Assembly (NCBI RefSeq): GCF_052857255.1
Contig: NC_135500.1
Location: 107,503,548 to 107,567,547, forward strand
Reading direction: 5' to 3'
Origin: Amblyomma americanum
Taxonomy: Eukaryota > Arthropoda > Arachnida > Ixodida > Ixodidae
Length of the DNA stretch: 64,000 nt
The position numbers were made by a program, and so were the translations under genes. Position 1 is the first letter of the stretch. Each line of letters begins with the position of its first letter. The notes below the pieces were generated by a model. That model did not search any database. It was not told the origin of the DNA and saw only the letters and a list, made by a program, of their open reading frames with translations. Shown here piece after piece: positions 45,422 to 59,275 of this stretch.

Positions 45422-45792
45422 TCAAAAACTCGACATAAGCGCAATATGAGACGGGGCTATTTGAGCTCGAAGCGAGTCATAAGACAGGCGCCCAAGACGG
45501 ATTGCACCGCCCATGTTTCCATGACAGCCGGAGATATATCTGGGATCTGCTGAGCTAGAGACAACGTGGTAGCGGTCCGGACATGCGGGTCGACTTTCCC
45601 ACTGACCAAGCGGCCAGGTATACTCCGGTAAGCGCCGGCCTTCAACGGTGCCTCTCGGGCCTCCGAGGCTGCGACGAATGCGGCTTTGCCTTCCGCATAT
45701 TTGAGCGCAGCAGTATCGCGATGAATAATACCTCGCACAACTCTCGAGCACGTACGCGTGGATCGCAGTGCCGCCCGGGCCTGCCTATCCAC
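45422..45792 (-). pseudogene. Possible degenerate LINE RNase H
   Basis: The minus-strand frame reads KAAFVAASEAREAPLKAGAY, then VRTATTLSLAQQIPDISPAV. The spacing resembles the start of a LINE RNase H domain (the copy at 17243 has VIYVDAANY..ATVFTKNAETAEEAAIAAAI). The catalytic Asp would be Ala and the Glu Gln. Resemblance by eye only. Confidence 0.25.
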
Positions 45793-46266
45793 GCACAGCA
45801 GTTACACGATGCCGCGGGAGGCAGCCATGCAGGCAGAGAGCGCAATCGTCACGCGATGATGCGTGCTCGCGCAGTCGCTCGCGATGCGAAACAGGTACGT
45901 GCGTTGCCGTCGGTCGGTCGGTCCCGCAACGACGGTGCAGCGGCAGCAGCAAATGGGCGCCCTTGTCGTGTCATTCAGGGAAGGCCGTAATGCCGGCCGT
46001 TTCCCCCCGACGACACACATGGCCTTTGGCAGCGCACGAGAGGCGGACGACGACGCAGAGCATGGGCGGAAAGGAGGATCAGAACGGAGCCCTACGATCG
46101 CTGGGCTTGGAAATGCCTCTCTCTCTCCATCTCACCCCCTCCCTTTTTTCTTTGTTTACCATCTGTAAAAACTCTTTAATGGCGAATATCAATCGGCGAT
46201 CCGCTCTCGATGCTCCGCGAACCCGTGAAGGAGAAAGGTGCATAGGGAGTCTAGCTGCCATATACT
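45793..46266. other. GC-rich unassigned sequence
   Basis: Overlapping open frames on both strands without a domain. Confidence 0.35.
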
Positions 46267-46376
46267 GTCGCGGTCCAATCAGAACTCAGGATCTGAATCT
46301 AAGTCGACCATTGAACCAACTCTTCGGTTTCGCGGAGCAAGGAGATTCCCTCCGGATCCCCGATTGTAATCCTCTA
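46267..46376 (+). repeat. Dispersed repeat shared with 56475-56735
   Basis: AGAACTCAGGATCTGAATCT, CGACCATTGAACCAACTCTT, CGGTTTCGCGGA and CTCCGGATCCCCGATTG align with 56485-56730. This copy lacks the 141 bp insertion present in the other and so acts as an empty-site reference. Confidence 0.8.
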
Positions 46377-46885
46377 TAAAAACGTTTCATGGATTTTACG
46401 CTGTCATGACCGTACAGCATCTGCCGTAATATTGAAGTTCACCAAACTCAATAACGTCCTCACTTTAAGATCACGTGACTTACATGGGAGCAATGAAAAT
46501 TGAATTTGTTTAGCATGGGCTGACAATCCCCGGCTCGCCAGCTATGAGATATGCCGCGGACAGCAGTGCCTCTGGATTAGTTTCGGACTGGCCAGGCGGC
46601 AACAGAAATGAAAACAACATCATCGGTGCACATTTGCTTATTACTGCAGTGCGAGACGATAAGCCGGTCAAGTAGCCGCTGGCTCCTCCGTGAAGCGTAT
46701 CACACAGGTATTTCGCGAACGCCAAGATGAGTCGCCCAACAACAAACAGCAGGGACATATACGAACACGGTAAGGACCAACCTGGTGCAGCACTTCTCAT
46801 ATAGCACAATACAGTCGACGGCATCCAAGACGGCATACATGTGCGTGAGGCGTTCGTGACGCCCGGTTAGACTCAGCGGGACTAG
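46377..46885. other. Unassigned sequence
   Basis: Nothing recognised. Confidence 0.4.
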
Positions 46886-46928
<43 letters not shown>

Positions 46929-47046
46929 AAGAAAGAAAGGAACAAAGAAGGAAAGAAAGAGAGAAATAATAAATAAAGAAAGAAGGAAGGAAGGAAGGAA
47001 GGAAGGAAGGAAGGAAGGAAGGAAGGAAGGAAGGAAGGAAGGAAGG
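46886..47046 (+). repeat. (GAAA)n then (GGAA)n microsatellite
   Basis: A tetranucleotide GAAA array with interruptions (46886-46980) changes to a pure GGAA array (46982-47046). The minus-strand frames are poly-Ser/Phe/Leu artefacts. Confidence 0.97.
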
Positions 47047-47957
47047 ACGAGAAGGCCAGCCTGAGAGCCGGAGACGTAGGCCTAACAAGGAGCCAAGCAT
47101 TCTGCCCTTGTTTAGTGGGATTTGCGAGCACTTGCGCCTGCGCGCCTTAACTCGACTCAAGCCACATCTATGGGCAAGTTGCGTAAGTCGTCGAGTATAC
47201 TGGAACGATTTAAGGAGAGACATCGTCGAGGGAGACAAGCACAGGGTGGGCATGAGTTCTGGAGCTCTACCGCCTGAGGCGCGCAAAAAGCAAGCAAGCT
47301 CAGCTCAGTACAACTGGCTGGCTTTCGGACCGATAGCTATGCACAGAGCTGACCCCGAAGTAAGCGGTGCCGTGGAATGTCGTAATCAAACGCTGCCACG
47401 TTCACTTGTGCTCCGGAAAGCATTGAGTCAGCCCCATCTATAGGCCAGGAAATGGGCTTCAAGAAAGCTCGTTGTGTTGCCAGGGGCCGCTTGGAGACGG
47501 ACGGCGGCGCTACCGATGCCAATTCTCCTTCTTAGAGAAAATTTTAAAATATTTTTAAATGTCACCTGCAATATTCTCGCAGCATTCAAGATGAATTTAG
47601 TACTATATTTGCGTCTCCCATGTACGATGTATAGGTATTGAACGTGGTACCATTTCTACTTCTGCGCACGGAGATACCACAAATCAGCTAATGCACAACA
47701 TGGACTGAAAGTGGCGGCACTAAGGGTAGCCCAGATAAACTCCAGTGTTAGCTGTTTTCAGGAAGACCCTTGTAAGGCGGTCCTGTAATGCACAACACTG
47801 AGTCCTGTGGAAGAAATATACTGGCTGCAACCGCATATCAATGGCACCGGTTGGCAAAGCCACAACTCGACTTCGACCTCCCTGTACTGGCGACGCTGTG
47901 TTTAAACCACGAGGAACACTTACAAGCAGTGTGCCGGTTGTATCTCGCGGCAGGCTG
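47047..47957. other. Unassigned sequence
   Basis: Nothing recognised; an open frame at 47788-48012 has no domain and runs into the hairpin. Confidence 0.4.
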
Positions 47958-48018
47958 CCGCACTCACGTGCAGGGGTTTAGTTGGACTACCCAACTAAAC
48001 CCATGCCCGTGAGTGCGG
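47958..48018. repeat. Tight hairpin, 28 bp stem
   Basis: CCGCACTCACGTGCAGGGG..TTTAGTTGG pairs with CCAACTAAACCCATGCCCGT..GAGTGCGG. This gives 28 stem positions with two mismatches and a loop of about five bases. It is far tighter than the foldback elements elsewhere. Confidence 0.85.
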
Positions 48019-48785
48019 TCTGTGCGAATGGTTTGTCAAGTGCGAAAGTCGCAGTCCACGTATCAGGAATCAGCTTTGCTGGCAGAACGCGTTCAGCAAA
48101 GCAGATCATGTAGCGGCAATAAGGGCGTGCGTGCATTTCCGGGCAAGGGTTATTAAGAGCAAGAAGTATCGAGTGTGCTGGAAGCTCCAATGTAATACCC
48201 GTTTCAGCGCAACCACAGAGTCACATAGAGTCGTGCGCTTAGCGCCCTCTCTACCTCAGCCGAGCAGACTTCAGCTGTCCTAGCTTAACGTCTTGCAATA
48301 AACTAGTCGGAGATGCGTGTGTGAATGAATCCGGATGACGGATTCAATTCTTCTGTTTTCTTTTTTATTTTGACTATACGACCATGACAACGACCGAATT
48401 TTGCACGTGGAGCACGTATACGTTGCCTTAGGACACGCGCGAAAGATGTGTCTGTGTCAATCTGATTCACTAACGTGAAACGACCGTGCATGCGGCGCAC
48501 ATCAGAAGTCCTCCATGATTTTATTTTTCTTTTTTTAAGAAAGATATATAGCTGTAAAACATGAGACCACTTAGCACATTTAGCATTCACTAAGAAGCCG
48601 CCCATCGAGTTCGCGTTCCACCGTTTTATAGCTTGCCTGAGCATGCAAAAAACGGGCTCAATTGCGCAATGTACATCCTCACAGGATTACCCGCATCTGA
48701 GAAGCTTTTCGAAGTTCACACACAGAATGCAACCATTCGTATGTACGAGGAACAGTATTCCGCTTTACGTCATCATTCTCTCATC
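48019..48785. other. Unassigned sequence
   Basis: AAGATATATAGCTGTAAAACATG (48541) has a near match at 27929. No gene recognised. Confidence 0.35.
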
Positions 48786-48797
48786 ATAACGAATACA

Positions 48798-48913
48798 TAA
48801 TAATAATTGGTTTTTTGGGGGAAAGGAAATGGCGCAGTATCTGTCTCATATATCGTTGGACACCTGAACCGCGCCGTAAGGGAAAGGTAAAGGAGGGAGT
48901 GAAAGAATAATAT
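48798..48913 (-). repeat. SINE-A 3' part, first unit of a tandem pair
   Basis: Minus-strand SINE-A tail and CT-rich part only, ending at GGGAGTGAAAGAA, where the tail of the next SINE unit begins. It shares one target-site duplication with 48914-49225. Confidence 0.92.
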
Positions 48914-49225
48914 AATAATAATTGGTTTTTGGTGGAATGGAAATGGCGCAGTATCTGTCTCATATATCATTGGACACCTGAACCGCGCCGTAAGGAAAGG
49001 AATAAGGGAGGGAGTGAAAGAGGAAAGGAAGAAGAAGGTGCCGTAGTGGAGGGCTCCGGAATAATTTCGACCACCTGGGGATCTTTAACGTGCACTGACA
49101 TCGCACAGCACACGGGCGCCTTAGCGTTTTTCCTCCATAAAAACGCAGCCGCCGCGGTCGGGTTCGAACCCGGGAACTCCGGATCAGTAGTCGAGCGCCC
49201 TAACCACTGAGCCACCGCGGCGGGT
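48914..49225 (-). repeat. SINE-A, full-length, second unit of a tandem pair
   Basis: Complete minus-strand SINE-A with A and B boxes. ATAACGAATACA occurs at 48786-48797 and 49226-49237, enclosing both units. No duplication is seen between them. Confidence 0.93.
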
Positions 49226-49461
49226 ATAACGAATACAGCATTGCTGTTTTCGTTTGCTAGCCTTTTTGTTTTCGTATGCTTGACGGCCTCCTTTGAAGGT
49301 CATTCGCCGCTACGTTCTTGAGTTGTATCCGACTATAGTATGTGTCCGCTACGCTGAATCTCTCTAATGAAGGTCTCATCTGGTTTGTGCACACTATTTG
49401 GTATACGGCGTGGCAGTCGGCCTTTTGAGACAGGCAGAAGGGAGAGTGGAGGCACAATTAT
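49226..49461. other. Unassigned sequence
   Basis: Nothing recognised. Confidence 0.4.
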
Positions 49462-49667
49462 AACAATAATTGCACTTTGGGGAAAGGAAACGGCGCAGTA
49501 TCTGTCTCATATATTGGCGGACTCCTGAATCGCGTCGTAAGGGTAGGGATAAAGGAGGGAGTGAACGAAGAAAGGAAGAAAGAGGTGCCGTAGTGGAGGG
49601 CTCCGGAATAATTTCGACCACCTGGGGATCTTTAACGTGCACTGACATTGCACAGTACACAGGCGCA
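49462..49667 (-). repeat. SINE-A, headless
   Basis: Minus-strand copy from a short tail through the core to CACAGTACACAGGCGC, where it stops before the body and head. Confidence 0.9.
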
Positions 49668-49707
49668 GTCAGTGCACGTTAAAGATCTCCAGGGGGTGGA
49701 AAAATTT
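49668..49707 (+). repeat. Inverted SINE-A core fragment
   Basis: GTCAGTGCACGTTAAAGATC, CCAGGGGGTGG is a plus-strand piece of the SINE core directly joined to a minus-strand copy. Together they form a 20 bp perfect inverted repeat (GATCTTTAACGTGCACTGAC). Confidence 0.8.
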
Positions 49708-49896
49708 TGCTTTTTGGGGAGGGAGCAAAGCCTGTCAGCTTTATCCCGACCATTCGGAAAGCGCAATGCGTATCGCGCACAACGATCACCGTTGCACACA
49801 GAAAGACAACGCTGGCGTGCACTGCGTAGCTCCTACTTACAATACAAGCTCCCGCTTTACAGCTAACGCCACAGTCAACAATAAGAAGTAGCAGGC

Positions 49897-50065
49897 CAGA
49901 TGCTTCTTGCTGGATAATCAGCGCGAAAAACAGACGGACAAGAAAAAAAAGGCGGTCAAAGGACGGGCGCTGTTCCCTGTGTCCGCTTTTCTTCTTGTCC
50001 GTCTGTTCTTGCCGCTGTTTTTCGAGCATGAACCGTTACCAACTCGTCCAACTCAACATTCCGCC
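49897..50065 (+). mobile_element. Hairpin-family element
   Basis: Arm AAAAACAGACGGACAAGAAA (from about 49926) is the inverse of TTTCTTCTTGTCCGTCTG-type sequence at about 49985-50005. The core carries GACGGGCGCTGTTCCCTGTG. The end is GAACCGTTACCAACTCGTCC, AACTCAACATTCC. TAGCAGGC flanks it at 49889-49896 and 50066-50073, a possible 8 bp target duplication. No coding capacity. Confidence 0.6.
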
Positions 50066-50073
50066 TAGCAGGC

Positions 50074-51073
50074 TGCTTTGCTGTTTTTTTTAAATTAAAA
50101 GAGCAAAATAAAGGCGCCGAGTCTCGTTCATTCTTTTTTCCCTTGCTCTATGCTCCTTTGGATCACCAGCCCAAATGAGAACAAGATTGCCATCCTTGTC
50201 TCCAAGCTTCCTGCATGAATTACTATCTGCCGACTCGAATAGCAGGGTCTCTCTTACCAGACTGTGAAAGCTCAGTTTCTTACCGCATTTTTCTCTGTGC
50301 ATTCCGGCAGCGACCGCTTGCTCTGCGAGCATTCCTTGCCAGACAGTCTGCGTATGAAGCTTCGCAATAACGGGACGAGCTGATCCCTGATTTTCCTTTT
50401 CACTCTAGAGGCCTCCGCTGGACGTCAGTACAAGCGAGAGAGAAACTGAGTTGCTCTTTCGCCGTCCTTCATAGACGACGCTTGATCTTCACGTGTAAGC
50501 ATTACATTGAAACTGCCTGAGCCATAAGTCCTCCGCAGTCTGACAGCGAAGGACCGAGCGCCCCAACACAAAACTAAGCAGCCCTGCACATACACGCAGT
50601 CCTTTCAACTGCCGCCTGTGTTTCTGCAATCGCCCTTACTGCGCCAGGTGCTCAAGGCGTCCGCCTTCAGCTCTATACAAGCTCCGAAGGACTGCGCAAC
50701 AAGTCTAATGCTCCTCCATCCAAAGGTCTTTTTCAGCAGACATCAGTCTTTTCTTCTTTGCCGGCATGCCAGCCTCGAGAGCAGTTTTAGAAGGGAGGTA
50801 CTTGCAACACGAGAAACTTCGAACGCACAATGGTTCGTCGGCAGAATATTTGTATTTCGTCACGTCATCTTTTTTCGTTTGTTTCCAGCAAACACAGCGC
50901 CATATCTCCGTGACGAGTGGAGTTTGACAGAGAGCAAAGCGTAGGGTAATGTTTTTTTTCTTCTAATGGCGCCTGCGTTATATTTGCCGAGAAAACAAAT
51001 AAAAAGAGATCTCCCCGGCATTTCATAAGAAGTTGCGAAAGGTGTACTGGACAGCACCACCCAGACCTAGCGA
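50074..51073. other. Unassigned sequence
   Basis: No recognised gene, RNA or repeat. Confidence 0.4.
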
Positions 51074-51641
<568 letters not shown>

Positions 51642-51744
51642 CGTAAATGTTGGAATGCGCCCTAACAAAAAAAACGTAAATTTTGGAATGCGGCCTAACA
51701 AAAAAAAAAACGTAAATGTTGGAATGCGGCCTAACAAAAAAAAA
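51642..51744 (+). repeat. Minisatellite, three units
   Basis: Units CGTAAATGTTGGAATGCGGC..CTAACA(A)n at 51642-51674, 51675-51710 and 51711-51744, differing mainly in A-run length. Confidence 0.95.
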
Positions 51745-52000
51745 CGTATTCGGTTATGAGTTAATAGAGGCAGAGGTTAACAAGCGCAGGAACATGCTAC
51801 ATGGGCGAAGTTTCGTTGTAAAAACAAGCAAATAAGTAAAATATTCGCAGCTCAACAGAAGGCTTCGCGAGCTCTGAATAGGGAAGACGCATGCGTAAAT
51901 GAATGATTGCGCGTAACTGCGATGAACAAATTTACTTTAAAGTAGGTGCCAACAATATTTAAGTATCATCAGCGTGCACCTGCAATTCAGCGAACCGCAG
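51745..52000. other. Unassigned sequence
   Basis: Nothing recognised. Confidence 0.4.
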
Positions 52001-52838
<838 letters not shown>

Positions 52839-53825
52839 AATATGCGTAATACATTGTCCTACGGTAGTCGTCACGTGGATCATAAGTACTGGCAACGTTC
52901 TTACTCGTATTAGTACCAGCATATAAAGTTTAACCACTAACATCCACACTTCTATGAATCTAAATTTTTTTCTTTAGTTGCATCATTATGAGATATGCGA
53001 TGGCGCTTCTGTCTCTTAAATCCCAGGGTCGATCGAACCGAAGACAAGAATTTCTGAATTTTATAACGAGTTTTAAAAGATATTCAATAAAAGCCTTAAG
53101 TAACTCTGTTCTACCATCAATGGAGCTCCTTGAACACTTGGAATCAATATGAAGGCGATAATTTTACGGCTAGCCTTTTGCCTCTGTAGAAGAAGAGCAG
53201 ACCAGATACAGGAGAAAAGCGGGCTTCTTTCGTCCATGCATCCTTGGCCGCCACTTTCTTCGAAGGATGATCGAGGGAGCGTCAACAGCAGAAAAGAAAA
53301 AAAGAAAATCGCTGTGGTCGACCGGGACGAAAACAATCAACTTCATATCGAGGCCCACTGTACAGACAAGCACGAACAAGGGACGCATTGCCAAGAATAA
53401 ATGAAACGCTCATTCATACAGGCCCGCCTATATCGCACGGCGCATTTCAAACAGGTTTTAACCGCGTCCAGAGAACCGGGCGATGCGAACCATAAAGCCG
53501 TCGCCACCGCACAGCGCGGACGAAAATTACGACCACTTTTCCGGCGCTTATTACCCGAATGCGCGCCACTCTCGCGCTGTCCGCTCATGATAGGAATCGG
53601 CCGTGAGCACGCACGACCGCCACCCGCTGCGCCAGGCGCTTCGCGTGCATTTCGGGCGGGACTTCGGGTCCTTCGACGCGGAAGTATGGCGCACGAAGCC
53701 TGTCGTTTCAGTTGCCACAAGTGGCAGCGCCGGAAGAGCTATGCAGGCACAGCCCGTTTGTCAACACTTTGAAACGACCCGCGAGTCAGCAACTACGATA
53801 TAGTGGCGACGCGACTACACCGTGG
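52839..53825. other. Unassigned; GC-rich 53400-53780
   Basis: Overlapping frames at 53343-53803 on both strands, with no domain. Confidence 0.35.
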
Positions 53826-53965
<140 letters not shown>

Positions 53966-54044
53966 TATAGTGCTCGACTCTTTGCCTGTTCTTATTTCCC
54001 TGGGGGCAGCAAATCGGGCGGCACGAGGTCCAGCGTGTTCTATA

Positions 54045-54129
54045 CACTCTAATGGGAGTAAGTTGCCCTCTAGCGCACTGCGTTCCAGGATAGAGTAAAC
54101 TCCCTTTTCACTCCTTTTTGTTTAGAGTG
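54045..54129. mobile_element. MITE, 85 bp, copy 1
   Basis: Terminal inverted repeats CACTCTAATGGGAGTAA and CACTCTAAACAAAAAGGAG (reverse complement of the right end), with CTCTAGCGC inside. It is flanked by TA on the left and TG on the right. Related to 61405-61515 in the opposite orientation. Confidence 0.75.
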
Positions 54130-54223
54130 TGGGACCATCCCAGCTAGCGCGGAGGATATCCACGGACGGAAGGAAACACGGTGACATCCTCACCTGCAAC
54201 AAACTATGGACGCCATCGATAAG

Positions 54224-54579
54224 TTTAAAAGAGCGTCTTGCTGGGCAAGTTGGTAACTACATCTTTGGTTACAGGCGCGAAAACAGACACAACACAAGGC
54301 AGAAAGACGGGACGGAGCGCCACTCACAACTGATTTATTTGAAGGCAACACGGAAAGGAAGCATGTGCGTCAGCGACACGTCCATATCTTTGTATAAGGC
54401 TGAGAACAATTTTTTCACTCGTTCGCTATCTTATCAACTTTGAAGATGATAGTATTCCTTGCGTGTAAGATGGTACATATTTGTCCGTGTTGCCTTCAAA
54501 TAAATCAGTTGTGAGTGGCGCTCCGTCCCGTCTTTCTGCCTTGTGCTGTGTCTGTTTTTCGCGCCTATAACCAAAGGTG
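54224..54579 (-). mobile_element. Hairpin-family element, 12 bp TSD
   Basis: Arms at 54263-54354 and 54484-54577 are inverted copies of about 92 bp, nearly identical; for example AAAGACGGGACGGAGCGCCA and CTCACAACTGATTTATTTGA occur on both. Read on the minus strand it ends GTTACCAACTTGCCCAGCAA..TTTTAAA. GCCATCGATAAG flanks it at 54212-54223 and 54580-54591. No coding capacity beyond frames mirrored by the arms. Confidence 0.85.
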
Positions 54580-54591
54580 GCCATCGATAAG

Positions 54592-56474
54592 CATTCATTT
54601 TTAGCGTGCACCTGATAAAACAAAAGTGCGGTGGCCGGACGTAAATTCGGCACTTCTCCTTACAGGTACAGCTAGGTGTCCACAATAGTTTTCAGAACAA
54701 TTAAATCACACACAAAAAAACTCAATTTCCGCGCTGGCCAGAGTCGCAGCGAGGCACTGAATGGTGGATCGTGCAGTTCGCGCATATAGGGAAGATCAAA
54801 GCATAATATTTGGAATGTGGCTCCGTGCTTAGGCTACCCAGCAACTATGCAGTGCTGCAATTTTCGTTTACCAGAAACTTCTGTGGGCGCCTAAATACGT
54901 GAACACCATCTAGCAGCCGTCCCTGCCAATCGATCGCAATGTCGTTACCTTCCAACAAACACCAACGAGTTTACCCCCTTTTTTAATTGCGACAGTGTGA
55001 CTGCTGGCATAAGGTATTTACAAATCCAGGTACACACACAGGAATCTCGGAGAAAGTCCAGTAGCATCCGGTGGAGCGGCCCAAAATTCATTTTTCCACA
55101 TCTGGTGACTGGCCTGGGTTATTACCCGACGAGTTATTCAGCGACAGATTGCTATGTAGCCTGTTTTTAATAAACCGCGACGCACAAAGAAATGAACGTG
55201 CGTTAAAAATCCAGAGCCCGAAGTGTAAAAATGACACATCTCAGCTCGCATGATGTGTGCGTGGTGCCCCCAAGTCGCTTCGGTTTACAGATGATGTTAA
55301 TTTCAAACCGTTCTCTTTGCCGACTGGAGCTTTTGGCGGTACAAACGCCTCCGGTAATAGAGGGCGAATCGGCGCAAAGAAAGCGCTTTCTGGTCACATA
55401 TAGGATCTGTGTCAGATAAAGCTGAGCATCGAAGGGGCGCGTGCCCATAAAAAGAGGTCCCTCCAGCCACTCGTATGGACTGATAGCCGTGACGTTGTGG
55501 TTAACCCTCTTGCATCTACTAGCGCGAAATCGCAGGGGCTGGCAGCTGCAAGGGGATTACGGATTAACCGGATTAACCACGACGTAATGGCAATCTATGT
55601 TATTGCGACAGTGTGTCTGCTGGAATAGCATCCGGTAACGTCCGGTAATGCGCCCCAAAAATCCAGTCTTCTGCATACGGTGGACGGCTTGGACAGTCAG
55701 TCGACGCGATTAGCTGCAAAGCCTGATATGAGGGGCGTTTTACGCTTCGTTCTAGAGTGTGCGTTGGTGCATTAAAGCGCATGGAGGAGTGATCAAATTG
55801 GAGCATGAAACTAAGTTTTTATCAAGCAAAAAAAAATTACAAAGCGAGTCGGAACTAGAGTTTCGTCCGATAGTCCATACTGCGTGGCTCGTATTTTTTT
55901 TTTAAGCAGGTACCTAGCTTCGATTGCGCACAGTTCAGCGGCGGCGTACGTACAGCAGCTAAAAAGGAGTGTAATAAAATCACTGTTCAGCAGACGACTG
56001 CTGCGGCCTAGCGAAATGCAGCGTACAACCACGCCAGCTTGCGTGCAGTCTGCCGCGGGCACAGGCTTAACGGTTCGGGTTGGGCCGTGATTCAATTCCG
56101 CGCCACGGGCTCGGTTCCCTGCGGGCCCCGGCTAATAATGCTCGACTTCAGATGGGCGGAAATAAAGAACGCGCAACAAAGCCAAATAAAGATCGTTTGC
56201 CGCATTGCAGCGAACGACCTGCTTGCGGCCCATGCATTTTAAAGAGTTGCGAAGAGCGTTCCCTTTTCTGCTGTCGCGGCACGAATAATACGGTGATTAT
56301 CTGGAGAGTTCTCACATAGGAACGACGTAATAGCAAGGCCTTATCCTAAATATTCGTGTGACGTCACGGGCAGCATTTTGTGGTACAGCCCGCAGCCTCG
56401 GCAGTACAAACCGGAGAAGGTGGCGATAAGCCGATATGATATGCTTGCAACCTTTGGGCGTGTATGCACCACAG
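54592..56474. other. Unassigned sequence
   Basis: TTGCGACAGTGTGACTGCTG (54986) and TTGCGACAGTGTGTCTGCTG (55604) are near-identical, each followed by a GTAGCATCCGGT/ATAGCATCCGGT-type segment, so a low-copy repeat may be present. No gene recognised. Confidence 0.35.
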
Positions 56475-56740
56475 TATGGCCAGTGAGAACTCAGGATCTG
56501 AATCCAAATCGCCCATTGAAACACGCTCTTCGGTTGCGCGGAGGAAGAAAACTTCTGGGAATAACAGCGCTGAGACAAGGGAGAAAGGAAGAAGAAGATA
56601 ACAGGACCGGCGGTTCTATATACTCTCTTTGTCCCTCGTTTCAGCGCTGTTATTCCCAGCAGTATGTACTAACTAGCTCAACTCTCCGGTTAATTGAAGA
56701 AAACTTGCTCCGGATCACCGATTGGAGTAAGCCATTAGCA
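56475..56740 (+). repeat. Dispersed repeat, second copy, carrying an insertion
   Basis: Aligns with 46267-46376 on both sides of a 141 bp insertion (56555-56695) and one copy of its target duplication. Confidence 0.82.
56555..56695 (+). mobile_element. Hairpin-family element, 11 bp TSD
   Basis: Arms 56555-56582 (CTGGGAATAACAGCGCTGAG) and 56632-56659 are 28 bp inverted copies with one mismatch. The tail GTACTAACTAGCTCAACTCT, CCGGTTAATT is the variant of the ACCAACTnGCCCA motif. GAAGAAAACTT flanks it at 56544-56554 and 56696-56706. Confidence 0.85.
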
Positions 56741-57310
56741 ACGCCAGCTAGTGAGACCGCGTCGATGAACAGCTCTCCATGAGAGTATACTTGCCAAGAG
56801 CTCAACAGGGCGGCCCACTTTGTCGCAGTGGGCGACAGAAGATGAGATGCCAGCCGCGATATAGTTCACGTAAGTCAAGTATTGCATCCATCACCTAACA
56901 GTTGATTCCAGGCTGTTTGGTATCGCTTTCAGTTTGACTCACTGAAGCCGGTTTCTCACGCTTGAAGAACACGTAACAATCGAACTCTTTCTGCGCGTTC
57001 GTGTGCCATTGAGGCCATGGGTAAGACTCCGGCTTCGCAGCAGTAGGTTCTCGGCATCCACCCGAGATATCCATAAATTTTCAGAGTCGCCTGGATTGTT
57101 TCTCACGAAGGTAGATGGCACAGGTTTTCGCCGCAGCTATAGGCAGAGAACAAATTCGTGTCTAGCGAATGTGCGACTCCGGAACTGCACCTTCCACGAT
57201 AAGCCTTTCCTGCGGCTGGACTTGAGGCCACCTAGCCAGGAACTGTGCATCCGGTACAAGCCCAATTTCATTGCTAACGCATCTTTCGTGTATATATATA
57301 TATATATACT
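56741..57310. other. Unassigned sequence
   Basis: No recognised feature; short (TA)n near 57292-57308. Confidence 0.4.
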
Positions 57311-57354
57311 GTAATACCTCGAGATGACGTTCCACGTCACGCTCGCGGTATTAC
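57311..57354. repeat. Short hairpin
   Basis: GTAATACCTCGAGATGACGT pairs with ACGTCACGCTCGCGGTATTAC around a three-base TCC loop, with a few mismatches. Confidence 0.7.
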
Positions 57355-57465
57355 AGGACGTGCTACGTCCGCCGCTAGGGTCGAGGGTGGCGCTGCTGAA
57401 CACTCTCAAGGTTCGCGTACACCAAATAAGCATAAATACCCACGAGAGCAGCAGATTGGACAGCC

Positions 57466-57538
57466 GTCGCCGTAGCTCACTTGGTAGAGCACCGGACGCG
57501 ATATTCGGAGGTCGTGGGTTCGGATCCCACCGGCGGCA
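57466..57538 (+). tRNA. tRNA-like gene with atypical anticodon loop
   Basis: A 73-base cloverleaf folds completely. The acceptor GTCGCCG/CGGCGGC has one G-U pair; the D stem is GCTC/GAGC. The anticodon stem is CCGGA/TTCGG with loop CGCGATA, the variable region is AGGTC, and the T stem is GTGGG/CCCAC with loop TTCGGAT. A T run (57545-57550) follows as a Pol III terminator. Position 33 is G instead of the invariant U, and loop positions 34-36 would be CGA, so a normal decoding role is doubtful. It may be a tRNA-derived repeat or a pseudogene. The promoter boxes look intact. Confidence 0.6.
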
Positions 57539-57550
57539 TGGTTGTTTTTT

Positions 57551-59275
<1,725 letters not shown>

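Noticed and set aside
46700..47286. Ser/Phe/Leu-rich membrane-like protein on the minus strand
   Set aside because: It is the (GAAA)n/(GGAA)n microsatellite read in frame.
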